Of a stretch of 40,210 nucleotides of DNA, positions 40,105 to 40,210 are shown piece by piece (within the stretch, counting starts at the first letter, position 1; each line of letters begins with the position of its first letter). Made by a program: the position numbers and the translations under genes. The DNA is from Bacteriovoracia bacterium (lineage in GTDB: Bacteria > Bdellovibrionota > Bacteriovoracia > Bacteriovoracales > Bacteriovoracaceae). Location of the stretch: NCBI GenBank assembly GCA_030426585.1, contig JAUHYH010000003.1, positions 1 through 40,210 of the forward strand, in the 5' to 3' direction. The notes beneath the pieces were generated by a model. It searched no databases and had not been told where the DNA came from. It saw nothing but the letters and a program-made list of their open reading frames with translations.

Positions 40105-40210
40105 CTAGTCCTCATCTTCATCATCCTCTTCACTAGAAGGTGAGATTTCTCCATTATAGACCTTCACATGCGCCTGAGCCGCCCCCTGTTTGTAAACAAG
40201 TTCACCGCCG
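40105..40210 (-). CDS. C-terminal end of an unknown protein (partial)
   Basis: The frame is open to the right edge of the window and stops at TAG 40105-40107. The visible last 34 residues begin GGELVYKQGAAQAHVKVYNG and end in an acidic tail (SSEEDDEDED). The rest of the gene is outside the window, so no family can be given. It lies 100 bases behind the start of the prolyl oligopeptidase gene on the same strand. Confidence 0.55.
   Translation of the reverse strand, partial: GGELVYKQGAAQAHVKVYNGEISPSSEEDDEDED

Overview
The window is about 40 kb of AT-rich bacterial chromosome. It is crowded with exported proteins: lipoproteins, signal peptides on small proteins of no known family, peptidoglycan hydrolases, a prolyl oligopeptidase and c-type cytochrome motifs. 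It also has KH/RK-rich small proteins and paired DEAD-box helicases. This mix fits a Gram-negative member of the Bdellovibrionota (Bacteriovorax-like predatory bacteria). That placement is inferred from gene content and not proved by a marker gene.

Layout. 1-4.4 kb: the end of an unknown gene, an exported protein with a C-terminal heme motif, a frameshifted phospholipase D-like lipoprotein, a lipoprotein and a GFA-type zinc protein. 4.5-10.6 kb: an M15 peptidase lipoprotein, a membrane protein, two divergent DEAD-box helicases (the second abutting a DUF938 methyltransferase), an ASCH-domain protein and a small exported protein. 10.65-22.1 kb: an accessory region. It holds an ORF6N protein, exported proteins of unknown function, an ankyrin protein, a nuclease / proteasome-like hydrolase / tiny membrane protein operon, a PD-(D/E)XK protein with an unknown partner, a membrane-anchored protein, a cupin, two toxin-antitoxin modules and the tmRNA gene. 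22.1-27.3 kb: a di-heme-motif cytochrome and a series of small exported proteins. 27.3-40.2 kb: housekeeping and transport genes, including DUF2905, SDR, SSS symporter, MFS, DUF2288, kynureninase and HI0933-like flavoprotein. The last part holds a lytic transglycosylase/M15 peptidase pair, an ABC-F protein with a degenerate second half, a prolyl oligopeptidase, and the end of an acidic-tailed gene.

The accessory region is the most unusual part. Two families of short repeats punctuate it. R1 has a core palindrome ACTTCGGTACCGAAGT followed, in minus orientation upstream of it, by a TAAATAAAT block; there are four copies, at 6.4, 10.7, 19.9 and 21.4 kb, three of them directly behind an ORF6N or toxin-antitoxin gene. 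R2 has the core CAGTAGTAAAATCCTTAAG; there are four copies, at 11.3, 15.3, 16.8 and 18.5 kb. The tmRNA 3' end is partly duplicated about 245 bp downstream, as an attachment-site scar would be, and the segment between holds a long hairpin starting exactly at the tmRNA CCA. A palindrome inside the ORF6N gene reappears as a likely operator in front of a toxin gene. No integrase or transposase is visible, so the mobility mechanism, if any, is unknown.

The best candidates for an undescribed system are the operon of staphylococcal-type nuclease, proteasome-like N-terminal-threonine hydrolase and 49-residue membrane protein (15.28-16.67 kb), and the divergent PD-(D/E)XK gene pair next to it (16.89-18.41 kb). 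Both sit in what looks like a defence/mobile cassette neighbourhood.
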